In this document: piece by piece, positions 36,781 through 49,590 of the stretch | Position numbering within the stretch: the stretch's first letter is position 1 | Layout: each line of letters opens with the position of its first letter | NCBI GenBank assembly: GCA_025642075.2 | Contig: JAODUO010000586.1 | Span: 362,501-426,500, forward strand | Direction: 5' to 3' | Origin: Ridgeia piscesae | Taxonomy: Eukaryota > Annelida > Polychaeta > Sabellida > Siboglinidae | Length of the DNA stretch: 64,000 nt | Position numbers and translations under genes: made by a program | Notes under the pieces: model-generated | What the model saw: the letters and a program-made list of their open reading frames with translations, nothing else | What the model was told of the DNA's origin: nothing | Databases searched by the model: none

Positions 36781-39640
36781 TTCCTGGATCCTGAGCAAAT
36801 CTGGACGGTCCTGAGGAAATGGATATCCAGTATAACATTCCAGGTAGAAGTGGATGGATTGAAACCACTGCCAACCACAAGTAGTCGAGGAGGAGAAAGG
36901 GTTAACTCAGTAAGCTGCAGGGAGGTGTCATTGTTACAAAGCGGCTCTGTTTATTAGAAGTTTGGCATTATTGGATATGTCAACGTACTTGGTTACAACC
37001 CAATACTTCATGGAGGGTGTTAGCCTAAATAACAGGTGTGAATTACACAACTACCTGATACTGTCGTGAACGTTTGGGTAGCTAGGGCCTTTGTGAAGAT
37101 GGTATCATTGGTAGTTGGCACAACTTGGTATCAGGCACCTTTGTGGATGCAATGCCACCGGTAAAGTCGTCCACAAGGAACTGTCTTGCAAGCATGTGAA
37201 CATACTAAATCCTTTACTACAAATATGTTCACAAAGAAATGTCCTGTTTTCATTTGTGAACACGGTGCCATTACTAAATGTATCACGTTCGCGTGGAACA
37301 AACTGGCAAGCCGTTGCCTTTGTGAGCACGATATCATTCATGACATGAACATGTTCACAAAGAACGGGTTTGCAAAGGGGTGTCTTTGTGAACATGATAT
37401 GATTACGTTGCCGATATGAATATGTTCACAATCGGGTTTGTGAGCTAACCTTGATGGGTGGTTGGTCCTTCATGTTTCCAAGTAATATGACTACACTTAT
37501 TAACAGGTGTGCTGGGCGGTTAATGCTGATAATAATTATATTCTTCTGTAAATAGTGTTGTTATTGCTAATATGAATATATGGGGTGGGGGGATACATTT
37601 ATTAAATACATATGGGCTGTGTGGTCCTGAGTGTGTCTTTACTCAGGTGCAGTTGTCTTAAACTGATTGTCACGGTCTGATGCTCACAGTCACACATGAA
37701 CGGTTTTATGTATTGCCGGGGCAGATTAAATACCATAGGACTTGCTGGACTAAGACGCAATGTCAGAGCACATGTACTAATTATAATCAAGCCGGCTTGT
37801 ATGTGCGTGGCTTTTTAAATTTTCGTTTGCGAATACATACTGAGGAACATATCTTCTTCGTCTGCGTGTGTGTGGCGCCATCTAGAGGAATGTGTGTTCT
37901 CATTGGACTCAAATCTACAGTTCAGTAGATTCTATAAAGTAATTTTTGAAAATGAGTCCTCTTACTATTTTGTTTCCAATTGCCAGGCTTTCACATAGTG
38001 GCATTTTGTTATGGATTTCATTCTGTAAATGTGTTGTTTTTCAGCATGGTTAATTATTGCACAGTTCTAGTCATTGGTGTAACTGATGCAGCGTGTAAAT
38101 GAATCGTTGTGCACTGAGGGGCGCTGTCGTGTACTATGGTTTACATATCGTACTTACGAAATTATGAAGCTCAGCGTGGCTTATCATCCTAACATTTTGT
38201 TGCGATTGTAAAATCAATGATTTTGTTTTAACCAATCATGATGTTGACGTTACATATGGTGTGAATGGTATCTATATTGGGACTTTGTGGAATCACCCTT
38301 GGTTTGGGGGTGCGGTGTATCCATGGTTACAGGGGTAACGGCAGAATTACTCGCTAGGAGAACGCACAATGTAGGTACCATGTGAAAGGTAATTTTATGG
38401 GCTTTCAAATGGTACCAAACACAAACGTCTAGCTTTATTGGTTGCCAAGTTATTGCTTTATAAAGAGAAGGTGTACAAAGTCATTTTCTGAAAACAATTC
38501 TGAGAAAAACAACTTTAAAGTTTAATGAAGTATTTTAATACATTTGCAACATAAAGACAGATCACAGGAAGGTGAAATTTGGCACAGTTGTAGACCACCT
38601 CAATGTGTACAGTGTGGTGAAATTTCACCTTTGCAGCTGCACCAAATCAAAAATCGACAGGAGAATGTGCACAGAAACTAGCCATATGTTCTGTCTGTTT
38701 CTGACACAGCACGACACGGTCACGGCTACCTTTGTCATTTTTGTGATGTGCCAATGCAAAGCGTTTTGCAAATGTTGCGGTCTGTCGATTGATAGGATAT
38801 TTATACCTCACACAAACTCTATTCCTAAAGTAACATGATCAGTCAGCATTCCCAGGGCAGGTCTATTTATGTTTAACAAATATTGCATATTGAAACCGAT
38901 TTGTGCCAGTTGCAAGCGCAGGGGTGCATGTGTTACTGAATGCTTCAGTGTCATCTGTCATCTGTCATCTGAACTGTGTGCACTAGCAATGATACTGATA
39001 AACTCAATTGTGTTAGTTGTGAACTATATGCAAACCAGCTTTGGTCTGCAAAAAACAGCAGTCTGCATAATGTTGTCCTATATGCATAATTGGTCGACAT
39101 ACGCTGCCTTTAGGAGTATATATATATATATATATATATATGTTTGTGTGTGTATGTATGGATATATTAGGTATATTATGTATTATATATCTGCTTTCTG
39201 TGTAGCTGTGCCAACAACCTGGAATTAACTTCCTATTTATTACAATTAAATATTCTGAAACTATAGCCACCTTTTGTAAGACTTTTTAAAAATTGCTTTT
39301 ACACCATAAATATTTGGTGGTTCCATGCTCCAGTGATTGGCCCTGTTTATGACTATGCCAAATGATTGCATTTGTTGTGCCCCCGAGTTTCTATTTTCAA
39401 GGACATAGGTGAAGTGTTACAGTTATTAACTTATTATTATTATGTATCATTTGAAATGTTCTGGGTTGAATAAAAATAAAATTCTTCATCTTCAATGTAC
39501 ATCCGATTGTGCACAATCCAAATGTACAGCCGTCACTGAATGAACCTGTATTACATGTATATATTTGTGCAAAACATTGTTGAGTGTGCACGGAATGAAC
39601 ATGGAATATTGTAAATAAAACTGTCAAAGTCTGTGGTCAA
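36781..39640 (+). other. Downstream of PIK3C3 stop: possible long 3' UTR
   Basis: No coding sequence recognised. A canonical AATAAA at 39614-39619, followed by GT-rich sequence, could be the PIK3C3 polyadenylation signal. That would make the 3' UTR about 2.9 kb; earlier non-canonical signals are possible. 37085-37440 contains inverted and direct copies of ATGTTCACAAAGAA / TTTGTGAACATG. Confidence 0.4.
39614..39619 (+). terminator. Candidate polyadenylation signal
   Basis: AATAAA followed within 20-30 bp by GTCTGTGGTCAATTGTTA. Assignment to PIK3C3 is by position only. Confidence 0.3.
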
Positions 39641-40779
39641 TTGTTATACCTCTTGCGTCTATGTAATGATATTTGTTTATATTTGAGGAAGATCTATTAA
39701 CGACTACTGAAAGATGTCCAGACTTCTAGTCAATCTAGTGGTCAATTCAACATGTATATACTTTGTAAACCCACAATGTGCTACTGCTACATCATGACAG
39801 TTATTTCAAGAGAAGTTTGAGGAATCAAAATATATAAAATTAAAAAAGAAAATGATATCCTTGGCAACTGGTAATATTTTTGGATACACTAAATTTTCCC
39901 TAATCATGGTTGTAAGGGGACGGTACACCAAATGGTCTTATGGAGAATATAGAAATATATTTCATTTGGTCCAATTTTACACAGGTGGTGGGGGGTAAGG
40001 TAAGTCATAAAACATCAACAGTTTGGACCATCCAATATGCAGAATTCAATGTCAGGGTCTAAACATGTGACTGGTGTAGAAAAATACAACAATCATTGTA
40101 ATTTACGATTCTGTTGAGTATAACTCTTCAGTTTTAGCATAAGTAAATTCTCCTTATTTTGTAATGTTTTGTATTTTTATTGTAAGCGATAACATGAAGA
40201 ACTATAAAATACGATTATAGAATTTGTATTTGTAGCACTTTATATCAAAAAGTTGAATGCCCAGTATCTTTTGGGTTGATGTACCACAATCCAACATTCA
40301 GTGCCCATGATGTATTACATTTGCTTTGTACATCAAGAGTAATACAGTTACGTGCCATGAAATCTATGAAACATAACACATGTTGCCAATTCCAGAACAG
40401 CCCACATCAATGTGACATTTATTCCATTGATTTCTCTCAATTAATATGTGTCACAGCTGTCCTGTTAGACAACAGGAGGGTGTCAAATTTAAATAATTGT
40501 AACACAACAGACCAACCTATGAACACTACCGGCACAATGATATTCTTTATTGTATCCGCTGTACAAACTCTAACTGCATGTGCCTGTCCAACCCACTTAA
40601 ACATGGAGACAGCCCAACCTCTCATCCCAGCCAAGTGTGCTCCTGACAACTCCCTCTGCACGCACGCACGCATGCACGCTCCACTCCCTATATCTATCTA
40701 GCTGTCTCTTCCTACTTGTCATTTTAAACTAGCCAATGGCCATCTCTCATATTCCTGCCAACTACAATGCCCAGCATAG
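39641..40779. other. Intergenic, no gene recognised
   Basis: The plus-strand ORF at 40276-40701 (141 codons) has no recognisable domain or good codon pattern. It is not called. Confidence 0.35.
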
Positions 40780-41072
40780 CTTTATGTAGAGACCCGTCCA
40801 CCCGTCATTTGGACTGGTAAAAACGAATATGGACAGATAGAAATATGGGTGGACGGGTAAAAAAATGAAGGAGCAAAAAAACGTCTTCCAAAACCATAGA
40901 TATTGTTGGTTATGCCTAGAAAGTGAGTGAAAATGGTGTCACATGTGTTTGAAGTCCATTTCAGGTCATCAGACACATTTAAAAGTGTGTAAACTGGCTT
41001 AACAGTTAACATCCATGTATCCACCAAAACATGTGTGACTGGCAACAATTGTATCCTGCATAAAGCCCTGAT
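40780..41072. mobile_element. TIR element copy (related to 60238-60755)
   Basis: Starts CTTTATGTAGAGACCCGTCC and continues through CTTCCAAAACCATAGATATT, TTTCAGGTCATCAGACACAT and CCTGCATAAAGCCCT. It is nearly identical to the left two-thirds of the element at 60238. The right terminal repeat is missing here. Confidence 0.85.
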
Positions 41073-41366
41073 GCCCAGCTACACGTATCCCCTAAACCAC
41101 TAATGTCCAACAGTCAACATTTCACTTCCACCGGACACCCTCAATCAACCTATGTCTCCTGCCAGGAGAGTAGAAGACAGTCCCAGCTGTGCCTGACACA
41201 GCCTAGCCATCTTATGCTATGATGCCATTCATTAACACTGCTATACATATACAACCCTGTATATGTATGCAACATTACGAACTGGTCCACCACCTATCAA
41301 CCTTATATACAATTACAACACAAAATAATGCCATAATGCCATAAAGACAGAAACAATAATCACATA

Positions 41367-41975
41367 AGCTACACTACACTACACTACACTACACTACACT
41401 ACACTACACTACACTACACTACACTACACTACACTACACTACACTACACTACTCTACACTACACTACACTACACTACACTACACTACACAACACTACACC
41501 ACTATACTATACTATACTATACTATACTATACTATACTATACTATACTATACACTACACTACACTACACTACACTACACTACACTACACTACACACACAA
41601 CACAACACAACACAACACAACACAACACAACACAACACAACACAACACAACACAACACAACACAACACTACACTACACAACACAGCACAGCACCACACAA
41701 CACCACTATACTATACTATACAACTATACTATACTATACTATACTATACTATACTATACTATACTATACTATACTATACTATACTATACTATACTATACT
41801 ATACTATACTACTACTATACTATACAACTATACTACCTACCTACACTACACTACACTACACTACACTACACTACACTACACTACACTACACTACACTACA
41901 CTACACTACACTACACTACACTACACTACACTACACTACACTACACTACACAACACCACACTACACTACACTTTA
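41367..41975. repeat. Pentanucleotide satellite in blocks: ACACT, ACTAT, ACAAC
   Basis: About 600 bp. Blocks of ACACT alternate with ACTAT and ACAAC (CACAA) blocks, each homogeneous inside, with short mixed seams at about 41490-41510, 41595, 41665-41720 and 41815-41850. All units are single-base variants of one another. Confidence 0.95.
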
Positions 41976-42357
41976 ATGTTTTTTTAATTTGATTTGGATG
42001 ATGCATTGATCTACTTTTCCACACAGATATCTCCGTGATAGCAACTTCTGAGCACAAGTTACACAACAACATTTACTTATAATAACATCTGCACCACACC
42101 CCCCCCCCCTCCTATGGAACCTATCTGTAGCAGTTAGAAACCACCAGTACATAATTCTGATCTTTTAAAACTTGTTCCGTCCGAGGCCTGGCGATGAATG
42201 ATTCAACACCCAACTATTTCCATAGATGGCGACATGAACATTAAGTGTGTCTACCATTTTATTTCTGAAAAATGAGAATCCCAGCCCTACCCTTGCCATT
42301 TAACTACCCTGGGGTAAGTCCATGCTTTCAATGTCTTGATTTTGAGCTAACGGAATT

Positions 42358-42690
42358 CCCTGCTATTAAGGGATTGCTGTGTGAACCTTGTTTAATGGTG
42401 AAAACATGCAGATTGGGTGATGCCTTTAACATAATGACTCAAACAGGCGTGCCTATGACTATGAGATCAACTCTCATGATGTACAAAGGTCATGCCAAAT
42501 GTCATTCCTGTTACTAAGGAATTGCTCCATGTGAACCTTGTGTAATGATGAAAACATGCAGATTACCATGGTAAGTGACGTCTTTAACATAATGACTCAA
42601 ACAGGCATGTCTATGACCGAGTTTCACCCCCATGACATAAACAAATGGCACCCCTAGCAGACAGGAAAACTGTGTTTTGTGTACGACTCG
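42358..42690. repeat. Two-copy direct duplication of about 150-170 bp
   Basis: ATTGCTGTGTGAACCTTGTT ... AAAACATGCAGATT ... TTTAACATAATGACTCAAAC at 42372 is repeated from 42520 with moderate divergence. No coding content recognised. Confidence 0.8.
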
Positions 42691-42869
42691 TGCAAGGCCA
42701 AAAGAGCATCCACACAATAGTTGAAATTAATATGATTAACAGCTTACTGGGTACTGTGTTCATTTTAATATTAAATTAAGTGGATCGGGTATTACAGAAA
42801 CGGTGGAGAGGTGAACCAGATGACTACTAGAAGGGGACCGTCTGGCAGAGGATAGCGCAAGATATGCTA

Positions 42870-43260
42870 AGTTCTTCAACCAAACATGGAAATGTTTTAC
42901 AAATTTCACCACCACCTCGTCACCATTGATTCTGAATACCTACCACAGCCAACAGATTAAGCCACAGAAAGAACAACACACACAGCTACAAAACCCCTAC
43001 TGCAGGACACAGTACAGACAGATGTCATTCTTCCCCCGGACCATCCCCGAATGGAACAACCTGCCCCGGGAAATAGTGGCAGCCAAGTCCCTGGACTGTT
43101 TCAAGTCCAGGCTTGCTGCCCACCTGTAACCAGACAGGCCACCCCCCTCTACTATGCCACACACCCTTTCACTACATTTCAGAAGTGTCTACTGCAACCT
43201 CCACAAATCAGCATAATCATCACAACATTGATGTTGGCTGATTAATAGAAGAAGATAGAA
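42870..43260 (+). pseudogene. LINE reverse transcriptase C-terminal remnant
   Basis: The frame contains YRQMSFFPRTIPEWNNLPRE, then SLDCFKSRLAAHL, the usual C-terminus of jockey/CR1-type ORF2 proteins. A stop interrupts it just upstream. It is followed by a 3' end with GAAGAT repeats (43245-43268). Confidence 0.85.
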
Positions 43261-43268
43261 GAAGATGG

Positions 43269-45740
43269 GACTCTAATAAATGTACTGACATTATTTCTGC
43301 CTCACCTCCAGTTTCTATGGTCACTTTTGATTAGTTGTCAAATTACATGTGTAAAATGTTCAACACACCAGAACAAAAAATTGATTATAATTTGGTGTGT
43401 ATGTGTTCTCCTAGATATTCTATACATAAAAACATTTCAAATGTTTAGTATTTATATATTATTTATAATTTTAAAACTGTGTAATTATAACTGAGACATT
43501 TTTCAACACATTTACTTAAAGATGAAGAAAAAAACCAAAATATTTGTGTACTGATGGTGAAGAATATTTGACGAATGTAAAAATCCAAACCAGATTATAT
43601 TGAATGTGGCAAACAAAAATGTTTTATGCAATTGTCCACCAATAATTGAATGACAGCACCGATTGTTTGAAAGAGCTTCTCCTTACCACAAATAACACTG
43701 GTATAGAGATATGCCAATGTTATGAGGGTACCATTATTGATAGTGAACTTACAATGCTATTGACATTTTGGAGAAGCACGGTTTTGAGTAGTCGGTAGCC
43801 TGTTTTTATGTTAAAATCCACCATTAATGCTCTTACATCTTACTGGCCTCCTTAACACATGTTAAGTAAATTTTCAAGAGATCAAGTATCATCATGCAAC
43901 TGGCCGGCTCAGTCCTGATTGTAAACAGGTATATTTAAGTATATGCCTACAAACTCTGTGTGTGTGTGTGTGCGTGTGCGTGTGCGTGTGCGCATGTGCC
44001 ATGGCATGTTTCTGACAATTAGAGATAACATCAACAAAATACTGGTTGTCCAGTTTCCACTAGACTCTTGTTTACCCCACATCTTGCCAAAAGGAGTGTA
44101 GGTCAGCCCACACAGCACAAAGGTCAAGCCAGATCATCTATTTACATCCCTTACCCATCTACAGAGGCTGAATAATCAGTGGCCAGAAATGCTTGGAATC
44201 CACACAGAACTAGACTTGTCCCAGTGAGACTACAGAGCTATGGACTACCCCCGGTAGCTCAAATAATTTGGCAGAGCTCACTGTTGTAGCCACCAGTGAC
44301 GTACAACGGTTTCACGTGTGTACTATTTTTATTCTTGGGTAAATTAATAATTTATGTAAGCTATGGTAGAGTCTACATTTCTATACATACTGATTTACCA
44401 CAATGGTAGCGCATACATTATAGAAATATACACTCAACACTAGATTAAATAAATCGTTAATTAACACAAAAATAATACATGCAAAGGGTTATACTTCACT
44501 GGGTTCATACACATTCTGACATTTCAAATTCCACAATTTTCAACGATCTGACAGTATAAACGACCATGATGTTTCTTTACCCACAAAACTTCACATTTAT
44601 CACGAAAGCAGATTGTTACAATGTGTCTGACTGCTGTAAACAATAGTGATAAATATAATTAATATCTTGTTATTCAGCTGTAAATGCTTGTTTATTCCTA
44701 AAATTGAACATAAACCATCACTGTTACAACAAAATATACACAGCATTCAGAGGATATTGCACCAACAATCAAGTGCTCTTTCAAAAAGCACCGAAATACA
44801 TGCATACATACAAGCACTATGACCATGTCTGCGTGGCTTGGTCAACACAGCATATTATTGTAAACAAACTGCTAAAGTGGTGCCACCATGTGAGTGGAAT
44901 ACATTTTAATGCAATTGTGCTAATATTCATTTATATCAAGATAATCGCAGTGAACGCACCAGGAACGCATGGTTTTTTCCTTCACTTTCTGAACTTACAC
45001 GAGAACATTGCTAAATGATCTAACAGGTTTGTAGCGATCACAAGCCTACAGTTGTAATCATCAAGGTGTGAAAACAGAAGTCCATTTCTGTTCTACACCT
45101 GTTTGATGTATCGATTCATCCCTCCCCATGTGACAATATACAGTGATCAATCAATCAATCAGTAATCTTATAAATAGTATAGCAGCCCTACATAAAAAAC
45201 GGGACGCAACTCTAATGACTTGCTCTTAAATATACATTAAAAATAAATCATTAGCACACTGCTATGACCAGACTGGTATTACCAGTTATATTATTCGACT
45301 ACAAGTGACGTTAATCAGATGCAGTATACAGTAACATTTTTGGCACAGATGAACCATAAATTGCATTCATACTTGTAAGTCAAATAGCAGCATTAAGCCT
45401 TCTTAATCAGTTTAATTAATATCAAAAACTTGCGCAGAATTAATATCGTGAACTAGTCTTTACAGATTAATTTTAAAGTGATAATACATTGATGTAAACT
45501 TTTTGAAAAGCATTGTAAAACGAGCAATGATGTGATATAGTTCACAGATTTGGGCATCATCAACTAGACACTACAAGATAAAAGGTGTAGCTAGCACAGA
45601 TTGCTAAAGATTCACACTTGAACGTGTTTACCTGCCAGCGAGACATAACAAACTAATGATAAAACCAAGTTCGAAAATCATTTAGCGCAACCCCAACCAT
45701 TCAAAAAGCTCCTATTCTTATTAATTAAGAAGTAGCCTTT
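43269..45740. other. Intergenic, no gene recognised
   Basis: AT-rich. Contains a short GT microsatellite (43958-43990). The ORF at 44704-45018 has no recognised family and an unremarkable composition. Confidence 0.4.
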
Positions 45741-45744
45741 AAGA

Positions 45745-47370
45745 GTGTCTTTTATTACGGTCCTTTTTTCAAATTTGTGAACGAAAATCGAATTCGTTTT
45801 CAAAAGTGAAGTAAAAAAACGAATTCATTTTCAAAAGTGGAAGTAAGAAAAACAAATTTGTTTTTGCATTTAGGAAGTTTCGGCCACACAGCTACATCGG
45901 GTAGCTGGTAAAAGCTGGTAGTTTTGGCTGGATACTGTGGTCACATTGGCATCTTGAAAACAAACTCGCAGAAATTGCATCGGCGAAGTGGTATATCTAA
46001 GTACCTGTTGGTGAATATTGGTCATTTCAGCGTTGTTTTTTTATGTTTTGACAATTTAATAAACTACACTCAACCTTCTGTGATAAACTACTATAATAGA
46101 CATAGATAGATGACTCGATAGATGGATAAATTGAGAGTTGGTGTATTTATTTTGTAACTGCTACTATGTGATGCAATATTTTTAGTTATTTTAAATTGGT
46201 TTGTAAAATATTTGGCCTAGGAGCCTATGACAAAATAAAAGTTGAAGACCTACTTAGCAAAATTATATTACAATTTTAATATAAATATAAAGAAAAAACA
46301 TTACCTGCATACTTTCAAAATTGGCCGAAACCAGAAATAGAGATAATCATTTCACACCAGCACACAGCAGAATACACACTCAGGGGATAACATAAATTTC
46401 CCGAAAAAGAATATCAGATATATTATAGTCTCAGTATTAGTGTGCCACACACAATAAACAATACCTCTATTTTCTTAATCAAAAGATAAGCACTCACAGT
46501 TTAAAAAGATTGATACATTATGTAAAGCAGCATATTAGTCAAGGATATAAATGTACTTGTACAACTGTAATTAAAGTACTACATAAGCAAAACGATAATG
46601 AATTAACACTAACTCAATAACTGTAGCATCATATTCAGCCATATCAGTATTATATTTTATCACACATCCTCTACTTACATTACGCATAAAGTAGAATATA
46701 TTAATAAAAATACACAGGAGTATATATGCTCCTAAATACAATTTGGCTATCCGTAATGGTCCGTCAATGAGATTCAATTATTATATGATAGATAATTTCA
46801 AAACTCAAAGTGGCCCTTATGATAGCATCTACTTATTAGTCATACTAGGGGCCTCCTAAGCCAAATATTTTACAAACCAAGTTAAAATAACTATTACATC
46901 ACATTGCAGTTACAAAATAAATACATCTACTCTCGATTTATCCATCTATCGATTCATCTGTCTATATCTATTGAAAGATATATTACATTAGTCTATCACA
47001 GAATGTTGAGTATAGTTTATAAAATTGTCAAAACAAAACACAGAGTTGAAACGACCAATATTCACATATATATACTTAGATTATGCTGATATACCACTTC
47101 CTCGATGCAATTTCTGCCAGTTTGTTTTCAGAAGGCTGCCAGTGACACCGAAGTATCCTTCCAAAAGTACAAACTGTACCAGCTACCCAAAGTGGCTGTG
47201 TGGCCGAAGCTTCTTAAATAAATGCAAAAAGCGAAAAATAATTCGTTTTTCTTACTTCACTTCTGAAAACAAAAAACTAATACAATTTTCTTACTTCACT
47301 TTTGAAATCGAAAAACAATTCGTTTTTCGTTCGCAAATTTGAAAATGTAAAAGACAGACCCATTACACCC
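45745..47370. mobile_element. Foldback/MITE-like element with ~500-bp inverted arms
   Basis: The left arm (45745-46235) reads TCAAATTTGTGAACGAAAAT ... GTTTCGGCCACACAGC ... AGAAATTGCATCG ... TTTGTAAAATATTTGGC. The right arm (46846-47370) is its imperfect reverse complement, in the opposite order. The centre, about 600 bp, has no coding capacity I recognise. The ends share GTCTTTTA(T/C)A. The size of the arms points to a foldback-type DNA transposon. Confidence 0.82.
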
Positions 47371-47684
47371 AATATGTGGACAATGCAATACAAGCATTAA
47401 TTTTGAGAAGTTTCTTTTTTGGTGATATGTCCGCAGTGATATGGAATTCACCAAAAAGATTGCCAAACAATAATTACAAACTACCATGAAAAAAATATAC
47501 TGCACGGTAGGGTTGGAAAGTCACATAAGATGATATGAATCCAAGTATTTGAATATCAACCAACACATATTTTGTCATTCAACTTTGCAATAATACAACG
47601 AGAAGTCTTGGTAAGCAGATTGACTAGGACAATCTCTGAACATAATATCACGATAATATCAATCTACCTGTGGACAATATTTCC

Positions 47685-48605
47685 TCAAACACTGCCTCTA
47701 TTTGCACAATGTGCAGGAACCGTTATGGTGTGGAGTTCCCAGTCGGCAATTTTCAGAGTTTCGTTAATATGCCCATTAGTGTATGTACGTTCAACAAACG
47801 GAAACACATGCGCAATCCGTGAGCAGGGCACATCCTTCGTTGAGAAGCTAAACATCGGCAGCTCCATCATGTGGCTGAACTGGCGTGAACGGCAAAGTGT
47901 AATGTGATAATTCTGTTCGAGTATTCTCTGTGTGTCACATGGAGCTGGCAGCATCATTGGCCCAAAGAGTCGCGGAACCAGCGGAAAGACATCACTCTTC
48001 GCAAACGAGTATGCCTTTGAATACTTGGCCACCTCATCCCAAATGTGGGTTTCATTTTCCTGGAAGAAGAACACGTCTATGTAGGGCCACTTGAAAGGTC
48101 TGTGTAGGAATTGAGGCAGGTCGGTTTTATGGAACTTCCACTGGCCATGCTGTAGCGGGCCATCACTGTCAGTGTATGTTCTGTAGTTGGGCTCCAAGCT
48201 CGATAGAACGTTGCGTACGAGCTCCTTCTGCGACGCGTTCACGATCATATCGACGTCGTCATCCCACGGAATAGGACCGTGGTGACGGTAGGCTCCGATT
48301 AGCGTTCCGCCGTACATCATGAATGTCACGTTGGCGGCTTGCAACGCGCTGGCGAACACCGCCAGCGTTTCCATCATCTGTGCCTTATTGTGCTCGTCTA
48401 ACACAGGTTTAAAATACGACTCGACCGGCCAGAATCCCTGGTTCATTTGCATTACAAAAAAGAAGAGATTGAGCATCAGACACAGCAGGTTTACAACGAG
48501 GATGTTCACGTTTTTCAGGTCGAGCAAACGACGAAACCGTCTGAAGCATATGAACATGGTTGAGCGTTCTCCGTGGTTCAGTAGACCGTTCTTTCCGGCA
48601 GCCAT
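47685..48605 (-). CDS. LicD/fukutin-family type II membrane protein, apparently intronless
   Basis: 306 residues. The ATG at 48605 was chosen because the longer frame opens with TTG. After a short basic cytoplasmic stretch a single membrane segment lies at about residues 33-54 (VNILVVNLLCLMLNLFFFVM), so it is probably a Golgi/ER type II protein. The LicD/nucleotidyltransferase-like core follows: YGGTLIGAYRHHGPIPWDDD at about 98-117 with the acidic DDDVD motif, and PYIDVFFF at about 174-181. The family includes fukutin, FKRP and bacterial LicD, which transfer phospho-alditol or phosphocholine groups to glycans; the substrate here is unknown. Possible N-glycosylation sites are NVT, NAS and two NET. 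No introns are seen within the frame, so it may be a single-exon gene or a retrocopy-derived but intact gene. Confidence 0.88.
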   Translation of the reverse strand: MAAGKNGLLNHGERSTMFICFRRFRRLLDLKNVNILVVNLLCLMLNLFFFVMQMNQGFWPVESYFKPVLDEHNKAQMMETLAVFASALQAANVTFMMYGGTLIGAYRHHGPIPWDDDVDMIVNASQKELVRNVLSSLEPNYRTYTDSDGPLQHGQWKFHKTDLPQFLHRPFKWPYIDVFFFQENETHIWDEVAKYSKAYSFAKSDVFPLVPRLFGPMMLPAPCDTQRILEQNYHITLCRSRQFSHMMELPMFSFSTKDVPCSRIAHVFPFVERTYTNGHINETLKIADWELHTITVPAHCANRGSV

Positions 48606-49590
48606 TCCACCCACAGGTGTTACGTTTATCGCCTGTGAGATAATCAACTATAAATGTTACCTCCAGTATGAATGCATCGCAATTCTGACGGGTTTTGACA
48701 ACCACGTTCACTTTGCCACCGTACGGCTACTTTCGCCATTGCGTTATGCTGATTGGTCGATGTTATCCGCTAGGCCACTAAAGATTGGCTTAATCCATTT
48801 CATCTGGGAGGGGCGTAGAGTCAGATAAAAATAGCATCTAGGCGTTATAAGTGATTAGAAGATTGTGCTGTAAAGTAAGAAAAGGCATGAATGAATGAAT
48901 TACATTTATTGTAGCTATTATATAACGATCATACAGTCTTAATTATCAACTGAAAGCAAATTAGATGTAACAAGAAACTCTTGAATAACTGGTTTCTTTT
49001 TCTAAGTAATTTCTAATTGTTTTAGAACAATGTGTAACTATAGTTGTATGTATATTGTATTTTTTATAACAAAGAACATTTTAATAATAATTTTTCTTTA
49101 TAACAAGCAATTCTGTAGTAACTGGTTTCTTGGTATTTAAAAAAGTCTGTCCTCGGTAAAGTTAATTATTCTGCTTAGATAGTAATTAATTATTGGGATT
49201 CCAATTGATCGACAAATATGTACAATTCATTTTTATTTGTAAGGGGAATTACCCTTTGTTAATTACCGGTAGGTCGATTGCAATACCCAGTCTTGTCTAT
49301 ACCATGTTTACATTAGTAATTTATTATATGTCATTATAAAGGGCATTGTCATTTTCCATCGACATACAGTTGTGACTCTCTTTCTCCACACAAACCTTGC
49401 AATGCACAGCAGATTCCAATAGTTCTACATCACATCCTATGGCTGCTCTGTCGATGAGGGGAGGAGCCGCGAGTAAAATGTTTCTTGATATAACAAGAAA
49501 CAGTCTGATAACTGATCTCTCGGGTCTGATGCAGCCACCTGAGGTTCTCCCCTCATTGAGTGCTCATGCACGCGCAAAGATCAGAAAACA
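48606..49590. other. Upstream of the LicD-like gene; no further gene recognised
   Basis: Presumed promoter side of the minus-strand gene. Around 49340-49420 there is a short match (GGGCATTGTCATTTTCCAT … CACAGCAGATTCC) to the right arm of the MITE at 52288-52660. Confidence 0.4.

Noticed and set aside
40276..40701. 141-codon plus-strand ORF
   Set aside because: No recognisable domain, biased codon use or splice context. Likely chance.
44704..45018. 104-codon plus-strand ORF
   Set aside because: No family features. The region is AT-rich intergenic sequence.
48606..48711. Longer N-terminus for the LicD-like protein
   Set aside because: The extra codons start at a non-ATG (TTG at 48647) and add nothing conserved. 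The ATG at 48605 precedes a normal type II membrane layout.
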